Source of the DNA: Streptomyces sp. NBC_01224
GTDB lineage: Bacteria > Actinomycetota > Actinomycetes > Streptomycetales > Streptomycetaceae
Reading direction: 5' to 3'
Length of the DNA stretch: 64,000 nt
NCBI RefSeq assembly: GCF_036002945.1
Contig: NZ_CP108529.1
Coordinates: 9,419,001-9,483,000, forward strand
Below the pieces are notes generated by a model. The model was not told where the DNA came from, searched no databases, and saw only the letters and a list, made by a program, of their open reading frames with translations. Below are positions 17,521-26,236 of this stretch, one piece after another (position 1 is the stretch's first letter; each line of letters begins with the position of its first letter). Position numbers and translations under genes: made by a program.

Positions 17521-19283
17521 GGGCCCGTAAAGAATCAACACGTTGGTTTGGTCTTTGTCGTGAGGGTCGCGCCGTGTGCGGTGGCGTGGACGAGGAGTCC
17601 TGCCAGGGTGCTGAGGTGTGCTGCTGGGGGCTGGGATGTGTGCGCGTGCTGGTCCATCAGTCGTCGGATCTCGCTGGTGGTGTGGCGGATGGTGTCCTTG
17701 CTGACGTCGAAGAGGTGGGCCAGCACGGTAGGTGGCAGAGCGAGGTTTTGTTGCAGCACGGTGGCCAGGACCCGGTCGGCCAGGTCGAGTTTGGCTTTGC
17801 GGCCGCCGCCCGGGGCCCGGCGCCGGGTGCCGCCGTCGCGTCGGGTGGCCGGGTCCTGTTTCTGCAGCGCCTGCCAGCCGGGGGTCAGGGTCTCGGTCAG
17901 CTCGGTCAGTGCGGTGCAGGTCATGCCGGTCAGCACGGGGTGTGACAGGGCACCGCGGTCGATGACCGCTGCCGGCCCGGGCGTCGGCGGCCTGGTGTGG
18001 CCTGCCGGGCTGGCGGGGTGGGGGTGCACGGTGTAGTTCCATTCGCCGTGGAAGGCATGCCCGGTGACCGGCACCGCGTTCAGCTCCGCATCGCTGACCT
18101 TCACACCGGTGGGATAGGTGCCGGTGTCGAGTTCGGCGTGGACGGTGAGACCGGTGCGGGTGGTGGTCGCGGCGATGGACTGCACGACGACCTCGTGGCT
18201 GTTCAGCGGTCTGCCGCGCCAGTTCATGGTGATGGCGGAGAACAGCCGATGCTCCACCTTGTTCCACTTCGATGTGCCCGGCGGCATGTGACAGACCGTG
18301 ACGGCCAGGCCGGTCCGGGCGGCGAACGCGGCCAGCTCGGTCTTGAAGGCCCGGGTGCGGTAGCCGTTGGAGCCGCCGGCATCGGCAGTGATCAGCAGAC
18401 GTCTGGCCTGCGGGTAGTCGAGGCGTCCTTGCCCGTTCCACCAACGGCCGATCGATTCGACCGCGAAGGCTGCGGTGTCGTGATCCGTACCGACATTCAC
18501 CCAGCCGGTGTCCGCCGCCAGATCGTAGATGCCGTAAGGCAGGGCCTTGCCCAGTGCATCGCCGGGGAAGTCATGGACGTCAACCCGCACGGGTTCACCG
18601 GCCGGCCGCCACTGACGTCCCGCATTCTTGAACTCCCCGACGACTTCCTTCTTCTTCGTGTCCACACTGACCACCGGCTCGCCCTCCGCCTGATGGTCCT
18701 TGACCTGGTCGTTGATGTAGCGGAACTGCGCGTCCCGGTCGGGGTGCTGAGCGCCCTCAAGGGTCTTGGCATTGGCCTGCAGACTGAAGCCGTTCTCCCG
18801 CAGCAGCCTGCCCACGGTCGGCGCTGACGCGGCATGGCCCTGCCGCGTCAGCTCCCCGGCCAGAGACCGCAGCGACTTGGTCGTCCACCGCAGCGGCGAC
18901 ATCGGATCGCCCCGCTCATCCGGCTCGACCAGCGCCAGCAACGCCGGAACGAGCAGCCGGTCAAGCTTCTCGGCGCTCTTGCGACCGCCGCCGTCCCGGC
19001 GGACCCGGCCATCGGGCAGTGGGTCCTCACCGCCCTCCAACTCAAAGACGCCCTTCCGCACCGTCGTCTCGCTCACCCCTGCGGCACGCGCGACGGCCCG
19101 GACCCCGCCGTGCCCCAGCAGCCGGGCCTCGGCGGCCAGCGCCAGCCGCTGCTGCCGCTCATTCAGGTGAGGGAACAACACTCCGAATCTCAGGGCAAGT
19201 TGGTCACGAACCTCGCTCGGTATGCGCATACCACACCAACGACAGGGAGGCCGTGAAGCAACGTGTTGATTCTTTACGGGCCC
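17521..19283 (-). mobile_element. ISAzo13-family element (1763 bp)
   Basis: Perfect 25-bp inverted repeats occupy 17521-17545 and 19259-19283, beginning GGGCCCGTAAAGAATCAACA. TAA is repeated at 17518-17520 and 19284-19286, consistent with a 3-bp duplication. The left end abuts ordinary DNA; the right end touches an IS701 element that inserted into the final C plus TAA. Confidence 0.88.
17535..19229 (-). CDS. ISAzo13-family transposase
   Basis: A 564-aa, uninterrupted protein. The N terminus has a helix-turn-helix (GGVRAVARAAGVSETTVRKG). The DDE domain has Asp in VVSVDTKKKEVVG (about residue 198), Asp in LLITADAGGSNGY, and Glu in PGTSKWNKVEHRLFSAI. The family is usually 400-450 aa; this copy has an additional C-terminal extension rich in Pro, Thr and Arg after the catalytic domain. 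Confidence 0.88.
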   Translation of the reverse strand: MRIPSEVRDQLALRFGVLFPHLNERQQRLALAAEARLLGHGGVRAVARAAGVSETTVRKGVFELEGGEDPLPDGRVRRDGGGRKSAEKLDRLLVPALLALVEPDERGDPMSPLRWTTKSLRSLAGELTRQGHAASAPTVGRLLRENGFSLQANAKTLEGAQHPDRDAQFRYINDQVKDHQAEGEPVVSVDTKKKEVVGEFKNAGRQWRPAGEPVRVDVHDFPGDALGKALPYGIYDLAADTGWVNVGTDHDTAAFAVESIGRWWNGQGRLDYPQARRLLITADAGGSNGYRTRAFKTELAAFAARTGLAVTVCHMPPGTSKWNKVEHRLFSAITMNWRGRPLNSHEVVVQSIAATTTRTGLTVHAELDTGTYPTGVKVSDAELNAVPVTGHAFHGEWNYTVHPHPASPAGHTRPPTPGPAAVIDRGALSHPVLTGMTCTALTELTETLTPGWQALQKQDPATRRDGGTRRRAPGGGRKAKLDLADRVLATVLQQNLALPPTVLAHLFDVSKDTIRHTTSEIRRLMDQHAHTSQPPAAHLSTLAGLLVHATAHGATLTTKTKPTC

Positions 19284-19286
19284 TAA

Positions 19287-20730
19287 TAGGGCTTTGTTAG
19301 GTCCTGTGGTGGGGTTCGGGGGTTGGTGCGGGTTGGCCGCATATCGAGCAGGCGCCGGTCCAGGTGGCCAGGAGGGCCTGGAGTTCGCGGAGGACCGCGT
19401 AGAGGGTCAGGCCGGCGCAGGGGCTTTTGGGTCGAGTCTGAGCAGGGTGCAGAAGGCCTGGGCGAGGGAGGCGAGGGTGACGTGGCGGTGCCAGCCGAGG
19501 TAGTTGCGGCCCTCGAAGTGGTCCAGGCCGAGGCCGTCCTTGAGCTCGCGGTAGTCGTGTTCAACTCTCCAGCGGATCTTGGCGATTCGCACCAGCTCGC
19601 GCAGTGGGATGTCGGCGGGCAGCGTCGAGAGCCAGTAGTCGGTGGGCTCGGCAGAGTCGGGAGGCCACTCGACGAGCAGCCAGCATTCGGGCAGGGAGCC
19701 GTCGGCGGCGCGGCGGATGGACCGGTTGGCCGGGCGGACCCGTAGGGCCAGGAATTGCGAGCGCATCTCGGCCCGTGGGTTGTGCTTGGTGGCCTTGCTG
19801 CCCTGACGCCAGGTAACGGTGCGGGTGGCCGCTTGCCCGGCGGCCAGGGCCAGCACGCGCAGGGTGGTGTGCGGCTGGGGGTAGGCGGACACGGGAGGGC
19901 GGCCCTGCCCGGAGTACGGCGGACGCTCGGGCGTGGCGTCGCCCGGGTGCGCGGTCGTGGTGGCCTTGACCGCGACCGCGTAGGTCAGGCCTCGTTCGGT
20001 CAGACCCTCTCGAAAGCCCGTGGCGTCGCCGTATCCGGCATCGGCGACGACCGGCAGGCCCGGCAACTCCCAGTCCCCGCGAACCTCGTCGAGCATGTCC
20101 AGGGCCAGGCGCCACTTCTCCCGGTGGCGAGCAGTCTCGGGGATGCCGGCCTTGGCGCGGCGCCGGCGGATCGCCGAAGCCAGCAGCGCGTCCTCGGTAT
20201 GTTTGGTGTCGTCCCAGCCCTCGGGCAGGAACAGACGCCAGTCGACGGCCGAGGAGGCGCGGTCGCTGACCAGGTTCACACTGACCCCGATCTGGCAGTT
20301 GCCCCGCTTGCCCAGCGCGCCGCAGTACATCCGCGCCACCCCTGGCGAGTCGTAGCCGTCCTTGGGGAAGCCGACATCGTCAATCGCGTACGCCTCGGGC
20401 GAGATGTGCGCCGCGGCCCAACGGGCCAGCCGCTCACGGACCTTGGCGTAGTCCCAGGTGGAGGAGGACACGAACTGCTGGAGCTGCTGGTGGTCCACGC
20501 CCAGGCGCTCGGCCATCGGCTGCATCGACTTGCGCTTGCCGTCCAGCATCAGCCCGCGCAGGTACAACTCACCCTTGGCCCGCTGGTCCCGACGCGCCAA
20601 CGAGCCCAGCATCTCGGCCGCGAACGCCTCCAGACGCGGACGGACCTCTTCCATCTCCTCAGGAGTCACAACTGAAAGAAGATCACAATCTATCCAACGA
20701 GGATCACTTGGGGTACCTAACAAAGCCCTA
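19287..20730 (-). mobile_element. IS701-family element a, copy 1 (1444 bp)
   Basis: 16-bp terminal repeats (TAGGGCTTTGTTAGGT at the left, its complement at the right) bound it. CTAA is duplicated at 19283-19286 and 20731-20734. The first base of that target is the last base of the ISAzo13 element, so it inserted exactly at that element's edge. Copy 2 at 57728-59171 has the same length. Confidence 0.92.
19407..20723 (-). CDS. IS701-family transposase
   Basis: A 438-aa intact protein. DDE residues lie in AIDDVGFPKDG (residue about 114), PVVADAGYGDATGF and WRVEHDYRELKDGLGLDHFE, the last being the characteristic IS701/IS4-like Y-(2)-R-...E region. ATG at 20723 lies 8 bp inside the inverted repeat end. 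Confidence 0.92.
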   Translation of the reverse strand: MLGTPSDPRWIDCDLLSVVTPEEMEEVRPRLEAFAAEMLGSLARRDQRAKGELYLRGLMLDGKRKSMQPMAERLGVDHQQLQQFVSSSTWDYAKVRERLARWAAAHISPEAYAIDDVGFPKDGYDSPGVARMYCGALGKRGNCQIGVSVNLVSDRASSAVDWRLFLPEGWDDTKHTEDALLASAIRRRRAKAGIPETARHREKWRLALDMLDEVRGDWELPGLPVVADAGYGDATGFREGLTERGLTYAVAVKATTTAHPGDATPERPPYSGQGRPPVSAYPQPHTTLRVLALAAGQAATRTVTWRQGSKATKHNPRAEMRSQFLALRVRPANRSIRRAADGSLPECWLLVEWPPDSAEPTDYWLSTLPADIPLRELVRIAKIRWRVEHDYRELKDGLGLDHFEGRNYLGWHRHVTLASLAQAFCTLLRLDPKAPAPA

Positions 20731-20734
20731 CTAA

Positions 20735-21145
20735 GAACTCCTAACGAAATGATCTACCAAGTGGTTAGATCACTCCGGGACTCATGATCCGGGGTACGGG
20801 GTGGCTCGGCCAAAGCCGTGGGAAGTCGATGACGAGTTGTGGGCGGTGATCGAGCCGCTGTTGCCCAAGGTCAAGCGTCGGACCCGGCATCCAGGACGCA
20901 AGCGGCATCCGGACCGGCTGGTGTTCCAGGGCATCCTGTTCGTGCTGCACACCGGGATCGCCTGGGAACACCTGCCGCAGGAACTCGGCTTCGGGTCGGG
21001 CATGACCTGTTGGCGCCGCCTGGCCGAATGGACCGAGGCCCGGGTGTGGCCGCGGCTCCACGAGGTCCTTCTGGCCAAGCTCCGCGGCGCGAACGCCCTG
21101 GACTTTTCCCGGGCGGCGGTCGACGGCTCCCACATTCGGGCGCTA
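20735..21145 (+). mobile_element. IS5-family element E, 5' part only
   Basis: The visible part begins at the right target copy of the IS701 element (GAACTCCTAACG is probably its left end) and is cut at 21145 by IS630-A. The remaining 3' part is not next to the other side of IS630-A, where another IS begins. Confidence 0.65.
20801..21145 (+). pseudogene. IS5-family transposase, C-terminally truncated
   Basis: GTG 20801 begins MARPKPWEVDDELWAVIEPL, the DUF4096 N terminus of IS5-type transposases. FQGILFVLHTGIAWEHLPQE and the first catalytic Asp in RAAVDGSHIRAL are present. The frame is broken by the IS630-A end, which supplies a stop a few codons on. About two thirds of the protein is missing. 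Confidence 0.85.
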
Positions 21146-22390
21146 GTAGACCGTCGCAGCTAATTTTTGGGATAGAGGTGGCGCAGTTTGATGCGTGCGT
21201 CGTGGGTGGTGAACTGCCAGTCCACGTGGCGTTGTTCGGTGTTGGTGGCGTTCTGCCAGGCCGAGAGTTCAGTGTTGAGGATGTCGAGGTCGCCGATCCG
21301 GCGGTCGAGACATTGCCGGGTCAGCGCGGAGAGTTCGATCTCGGCGATGTTGAGCCATGACCCGTGTTTGGGCGTGTGGTGGATCTCGAGGCGTTGGGCC
21401 AGGGCGAAGGCCTCTTCTGGTTCGAATGCCTCGTACAGTGAGGCGATGCCGTGGGTGTTGAGGTTGTCCATCACCAGCACCACGGCCTCGGCGTCGGGGT
21501 AATCCACGCTCAGCAGCTGCTTGACCTGGCCGGCCCAGTCGATCCGGGTCCGCTGGGACAGTGCCTGAACTCGACGCCACCCGCGCAGGGGTTCGACCCA
21601 CACGAAGATCGAGCACGTGCCGCAGCGGATGTACTCGCTGTCCTGGCAGGCGTCGTGACCAGGGCGGGCCGGGAGCGGGTCGCGGGCATGGTCGACGAGC
21701 TGGTAGGGCTTCTCGTCCATGCACACCACCGGACGTGCCGGGTCATAGGGCCGGGCGTAGACGGCCAGCACGTCTTCCATCCGGGCCGCGAACTCCGCGT
21801 TCGCTCGTGGTGGGATGGTCCAGCACTTCTTCAGGTGAGGACGCAGTTCCGTTTTTTTAAGACCCGCCCGATGGTGGAGTGGTCCAGATCGGGGATGTCC
21901 TCGACCAGCGCGACGTGCTTCTCCAGCAGCCGCAGTGACCACCGGGCATGGCCTTGGGGTGGCTGTGAGCACGCCATCGCGATCAGGCGGGCTTCGACCT
22001 CACCAGTCACTGGCGAGGGCACCGGTGGGAGGTCGCGCTTCTTCCGCGCGATCGTGGCGTGAACATCGCCACCGGTCTCGGCGAAACGCTTGGCGACCAG
22101 CCGCAACGTCTCACCGGAGACGCCGAGCCGGGCCGCGATCACCTCCTTGGGATCCGCCTCACCCGCCGAGGTATCCAGCGCAAGCAGTACCCGCGCACGC
22201 ATGATCATCGAGGCCCCACGAACACCTGTCGTGGTCACCCGGACCAACTCCTCGCGATCCTGCGCGGTCAACCTGACCGGCCGCTTCTTCTGCGAACCCA
22301 TGACAACAGTCCTGTCTGGCAAAGGGGAAGGCATCTGCCAGACACCAACCTCCCAACCAGGCACGCCATAACTAAGCAGCGACACGCTAC
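21146..22390 (-). mobile_element. IS630-family element A, copy 1 (1245 bp)
   Basis: Ends are GTAGACCGTCGCAGCTAA on the left and the imperfect complement GCAGCGACACGCTAC on the right. It is flanked by TA at 21144-21145 and 22391-22392, the IS630/mariner target duplication. The right TA is shared with the neighbouring IS630-B element. Confidence 0.9.
21160..22301 (-). CDS. IS630-family transposase (orfA/orfB joined by frameshift)
   Basis: orfA starts near ATG 22301 (GSQKKRPVRLTAQDREELVR) and encodes the HTH region. It stops at 21831 after KKRNCVLT. A run of seven A residues (complement of 21852-21858) allows a -1 shift into LKKTELRPHLKKCWTIPP. orfB holds the catalytic Asp in VVCMDEKPYQL, Asp in VVLVMDNLNTHG and Glu in GSWLNIAEIELS. 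IS630-family elements are known to use such frameshifting. Confidence 0.85.
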
Positions 22391-23511
22391 TAGTGTCCTG
22401 CGCCGGAGATCCGTCGGCAGAAGCGGGCGAGGGAGTCGAGGATCTCCTCGGCCGTCTTGGTCCAGATGAACGGTGTTGGGTTTTCGTTCCACTCCTTTAC
22501 CCACGCACGGATGTCGGCTTCCAGGGAACGCACGCTTTTGTGGGAGCCGCGGCGGATCTTCTGGTCGGCGAGGAAGCCGAACCACCTCTCCACCTGGTTG
22601 ATCCAGGACGAACTGGTAGGGGTGAAGTGCAGGTGGAATCGGGGGTGTTTGGCCAGCCATGCCTTGATGGCGGGCGTCTTGTGGGTGCCGTAGTTATCGC
22701 AGATCAGGTGGACCTGGAGGTGCCCGGGAACCTCCTTTTCGATCTTGATGAGGAACTTCTTGAACTCCGCTGCCCGGTGCCGACGGTGCAGCGAGGTGAT
22801 GACTTCGCCGGTCGCGACGTCGAAGGCCGCGAAGAGGGTGGTCAGACCGTTGCGGACGTAGTCGTGGGTGCGACGCTCGGGCATGCCCGGCATCATCGGC
22901 AGCACCGGCTGAGACCGGTCCAGCGCCTGGATCTGCGACTTCTCGTCCACCGACAGCACCACCGCCCCTTCGGGCGGATTGAAGTACAGCCCGACCACGT
23001 CGTAGACCTTCTCCACGAACAAGGGGTCCGCCGACAGTTTGAAGGTGTCCGTCAGATGAGGCTTGAGATGGAACTTGCGCCAGATTCGGCCCACGGTCGA
23101 CTTCGACAGCCCGCTGCGGTCGGCCATCGACTTGCGCGACCAGTGCGTGGCGTTCTTCGGCATCTCCTCCAACGTGCTGACCACGACGGCCTCCACCTGG
23201 TCGACGCTGATGGTGGGCGGTCGACCCGGCCGGGGCTCGTCCATCAACCCGTCCAGCCGGGCGGCCAGGAACCGCCGACGCCACTTGCGGACCGTATCCG
23301 CCGCTACCCGAAGATCCCGCGCCACCACAACAATCGGCGGAACGTCAGGGCCTGCACACGCCAGCACGATCCGCGCCTGTAACGCCACCGCCTGCGCAGA
23401 CGTCGCCCGCCGGGCCCAACGCTCCAGCACCGCACGCTCGTCAACGGACAACAACAACGGTTCCAGCTTCGGACCACGACGCGGTGCGGGCACACCCGCA
23501 GAAACACTCAT
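22390..23511 (-). CDS. IS630-family transposase B
   Basis: A 373-aa intact protein: an N-terminal HTH (VVARDLRVAADTVRKWRRRF), a second HTH-like linker, and a DDE domain with Asp in AVVLSVDEKSQIQ, Asp in HLICDNYGTHK and Glu in SSSWINQVERWFGF. The last codon inside the element is CAC; the stop TAG is made by the target TA plus the next flanking base. Confidence 0.9.
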   Translation of the reverse strand: MSVSAGVPAPRRGPKLEPLLLSVDERAVLERWARRATSAQAVALQARIVLACAGPDVPPIVVVARDLRVAADTVRKWRRRFLAARLDGLMDEPRPGRPPTISVDQVEAVVVSTLEEMPKNATHWSRKSMADRSGLSKSTVGRIWRKFHLKPHLTDTFKLSADPLFVEKVYDVVGLYFNPPEGAVVLSVDEKSQIQALDRSQPVLPMMPGMPERRTHDYVRNGLTTLFAAFDVATGEVITSLHRRHRAAEFKKFLIKIEKEVPGHLQVHLICDNYGTHKTPAIKAWLAKHPRFHLHFTPTSSSWINQVERWFGFLADQKIRRGSHKSVRSLEADIRAWVKEWNENPTPFIWTKTAEEILDSLARFCRRISGAGH

Positions 23512-23546
23512 ACAGGAACTAACGATGGATCTCCGGCGCAGGACAC
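22393..23546 (-). mobile_element. IS630-family element B, copy 1 (1154 bp)
   Basis: Near-perfect ends GTGTCCTGCGCCGGAGATCC and complement are flanked by TA (22391-22392 and 23547-23548). The left TA is shared with IS630-A, the right with the duplicated CTAG of IS701-C. Copy 2 at 25080-26233 is in the opposite orientation. Confidence 0.92.
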
Positions 23547-23549
23547 TAG

Positions 23550-25076
23550 CGGTGGTTTGTTGACTGCGGGTCAGGGCCGTAGTAGGCCGGTAGCAGAGGA
23601 ACGTTGCCTCGCCGCCTGGGGGCTTGTGATGACCCGTCGTCTGCCGTGTCCGCCCGCACCGGGCCCGCTGGAAGCCTACGCCGCACGCTTCGATGACCTG
23701 TTCTCCACACTGGCACAGCGCCGTGGGTTCCGCGAGTACCTGACCGGGCTACTGTTGCCGCGGAACCGCAACAAGACGCTGACCTGCCTGGCCGGCACCG
23801 AACCCGTCGTCGGGGCCCAGCACCCCTCGGTGCAGCGGCTGCAGTTCTTCCTGTCCGAATCGACCTGGGACCACGAGCAGGTCAACGCCCGCCGGGTGGA
23901 ACTGCTGCTGGCCGACCCCGCGACCGCGCCGCACCCGGGCGGGGTGCTGGTGATCGATGACTCCGGGGACCGTAAGGACGGGAAGGCGACCGCGCACATC
24001 GGACGGCAGTGGCTGGGCCGGCTGGGCAAGACCGACAACGGCATCGTCACCGTGACCACCTGCTGGGCCGATGAGAACCTCTACTACCCGCTGCACGCCG
24101 TGCCCTACAGCCCCGCCCATCACTTCCCCAAGGGCAAGAGCGACCCCGGCTTCCGCACCAAGCTGCAGATCGCCGCAGAGCTGGCCCGCACCGCGAAGAC
24201 TGCCGGGGTGGGCTTCCGGGCCGTGGCCGCCGACTGCGCCTACGGCGACCAGGACAGCTTCCGCAGACAACTCGCCTCGGCAGGGCTACCGTTCGTCATG
24301 GACCTCAAACCGAGCCACGGCACCTGGGCCTACGGCAAGGACGCCTACACTCCCGTCGATGCCGCCCGCGCCTTGACCTGGACGGACCCCGAGCATCCGG
24401 GTGACTGGACCGCCGTCGAGCGAACCTTCCGTGACGGGCACACCGAGACCTGGTGGGCCGCCGACGCCCGCCTCGGCTGGTGGGGACCCGACGGGAACGT
24501 CCGCCTGGTCGTGGCCACCACCGACCCGGCCACGCTGCCCCCGCAAGCCACCTGGTACCTGGCCACCGACCTGCCCCGCCCCGGCGGCCCCCGCGAGGCC
24601 GACAGCCCCGAACCGGCCGCCGGGCTGCACGAAGTCGTCCGGATCTACGGCATCCGACACTGGATCGAGCAGAGCTACAAACAGGTCAAGGGCGAACTCG
24701 GGTGGGCCGACTTCCAAGTCCGTTCCGACACCGCCATCCGCCGCCACCAGACCCTGGTCACCTGCGCCTTCTCGTTCTGTTGGGACGCCTGGTTCAGTCC
24801 ACCACCCGAGGTTTCGCCCGAAACAGCACCACCGGAGCCGCCCGAAGAACCGGGCCGGCCCGAGAGGGGGACCAACCAGACCCCACCAGCCCCACACGGC
24901 CACCTGGCCCAAGGCGATACGCGCCGTCCGGGCCTGGCTCGACCCCTGGACCAGCCTCCAACGATGCTGGCGAGCCTGGACGAATGCACCCCCACCACCC
25001 GAACTCCAAGCCCTGATCAACGCCGTCGGCGCAGGCCACCCGCTTGACCTCTACTCCCCGGCTTAACAAACCACCG
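23550..25076 (+). mobile_element. IS701-family element C, copy 1 (1527 bp)
   Basis: Terminal repeats CGGTGGTTTGTT / AACAAACCACCG, with CTAG duplicated at 23546-23549 and 25077-25080. Removing the element and one CTAG restores GGACAC-TA-GTGTCC, the direct head-to-head junction of the two IS630-B copies. Confidence 0.92.
23629..25047 (+). CDS. IS701-family transposase C, C-terminal frame change
   Basis: ATG 23629. DDE positions are GVLVIDDSGDRKDG, VAADCAYGDQDSF and RHWIEQSYKQVKGELGWADF. In this frame the last 60 residues are low-complexity Pro/Arg. The +1-shifted frame instead gives the usual family end (TWPKAIRAVRAWLDPWTSLQ, then a stop at 25066). So a shift near 24865-24880, in a G-rich run, separates the catalytic part from the natural C terminus. 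The truncated copy at 59210 shares it. Because the core is intact, activity is uncertain rather than excluded. Confidence 0.8.
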   Translation: MTRRLPCPPAPGPLEAYAARFDDLFSTLAQRRGFREYLTGLLLPRNRNKTLTCLAGTEPVVGAQHPSVQRLQFFLSESTWDHEQVNARRVELLLADPATAPHPGGVLVIDDSGDRKDGKATAHIGRQWLGRLGKTDNGIVTVTTCWADENLYYPLHAVPYSPAHHFPKGKSDPGFRTKLQIAAELARTAKTAGVGFRAVAADCAYGDQDSFRRQLASAGLPFVMDLKPSHGTWAYGKDAYTPVDAARALTWTDPEHPGDWTAVERTFRDGHTETWWAADARLGWWGPDGNVRLVVATTDPATLPPQATWYLATDLPRPGGPREADSPEPAAGLHEVVRIYGIRHWIEQSYKQVKGELGWADFQVRSDTAIRRHQTLVTCAFSFCWDAWFSPPPEVSPETAPPEPPEEPGRPERGTNQTPPAPHGHLAQGDTRRPGLARPLDQPPTMLASLDECTPTTRTPSPDQRRRRRPPA

Positions 25077-25079
25077 CTA

Positions 25080-26233
25080 GTGTCCTGCGCCGGAGATCCA
25101 TCGTTAGTTCCTGTATGAGTGTTTCTGCGGGTGTGCCCGCACCGCGTCGTGGTCCGAAGCTGGAACCGTTGTTGTTGTCCGTTGACGAGCGTGCGGTGCT
25201 GGAGCGTTGGGCCCGGCGGGCGACGTCTGCGCAGGCGGTGGCGTTACAGGCGCGGATCGTGCTGGCGTGTGCAGGCCCTGACGTTCCGCCGATTGTTGTG
25301 GTGGCGCGGGATCTTCGGGTAGCGGCGGATACGGTCCGCAAGTGGCGTCGGCGGTTCCTGGCCGCCCGGCTGGACGGGTTGATGGACGAGCCCCGGCCGG
25401 GTCGACCGCCCACCATCAGCGTCGACCAGGTGGAGGCCGTCGTGGTCAGCACGTTGGAGGAGATGCCGAAGAACGCCACGCACTGGTCGCGCAAGTCGAT
25501 GGCCGACCGCAGCGGGCTGTCGAAGTCGACCGTGGGCCGAATCTGGCGCAAGTTCCATCTCAAGCCTCATCTGACGGACACCTTCAAACTGTCGGCGGAC
25601 CCCTTGTTCGTGGAGAAGGTCTACGACGTGGTCGGGCTGTACTTCAATCCGCCCGAAGGGGCGGTGGTGCTGTCGGTGGACGAGAAGTCGCAGATCCAGG
25701 CGCTGGACCGGTCTCAGCCGGTGCTGCCGATGATGCCGGGCATGCCCGAGCGTCGCACCCACGACTACGTCCGCAACGGTCTGACCACCCTCTTCGCGGC
25801 CTTCGACGTCGCGACCGGCGAAGTCATCACCTCGCTGCACCGTCGGCACCGGGCAGCGGAGTTCAAGAAGTTCCTCATCAAGATCGAAAAGGAGGTTCCC
25901 GGGCACCTCCAGGTCCACCTGATCTGCGATAACTACGGCACCCACAAGACGCCCGCCATCAAGGCATGGCTGGCCAAACACCCCCGATTCCACCTGCACT
26001 TCACCCCTACCAGTTCGTCCTGGATCAACCAGGTGGAGAGGTGGTTCGGCTTCCTCGCCGACCAGAAGATCCGCCGCGGCTCCCACAAAAGCGTGTGTTC
26101 CCTGGAAGCCGACATCCGTGCGTGGGTAAAGGAGTGGAACGAAAACCCAACACCGTTCATCTGGACCAAGACGGCCGAGGAGATCCTCGACTCCCTCGCC
26201 CGCTTCTGCCGACGGATCTCCGGCGCAGGACAC
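25080..26233 (+). mobile_element. IS630-family element B, copy 2 (1154 bp), inverted relative to copy 1
   Basis: It has the same ends and length as copy 1. Its left TA lies inside the right CTAG copy of IS701-C. Its right TA (26234-26235) lies inside the CTAG target of IS5-D. Confidence 0.92.
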
Positions 26234-26236
26234 TAG
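25115..26236 (+). CDS. IS630-family transposase B, copy 2
   Basis: 373 aa, differing from copy 1 by one visible residue (SVCSLEADIRAW instead of SVRSLEADIRAW). As in copy 1, the stop TAG (26234-26236) is formed by target TA plus the adjacent G and lies outside the element. All DDE residues are present. Confidence 0.9.
   Translation: MSVSAGVPAPRRGPKLEPLLLSVDERAVLERWARRATSAQAVALQARIVLACAGPDVPPIVVVARDLRVAADTVRKWRRRFLAARLDGLMDEPRPGRPPTISVDQVEAVVVSTLEEMPKNATHWSRKSMADRSGLSKSTVGRIWRKFHLKPHLTDTFKLSADPLFVEKVYDVVGLYFNPPEGAVVLSVDEKSQIQALDRSQPVLPMMPGMPERRTHDYVRNGLTTLFAAFDVATGEVITSLHRRHRAAEFKKFLIKIEKEVPGHLQVHLICDNYGTHKTPAIKAWLAKHPRFHLHFTPTSSSWINQVERWFGFLADQKIRRGSHKSVCSLEADIRAWVKEWNENPTPFIWTKTAEEILDSLARFCRRISGAGH

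Noticed and set aside
22393..26233. A composite transposon formed by the inverted IS630-B copies around IS701-C
   Set aside because: Removing IS701-C leaves the IS630 copies directly abutting on a shared TA with no cargo, so this is a dimer later hit by IS701, not a composite transposon.
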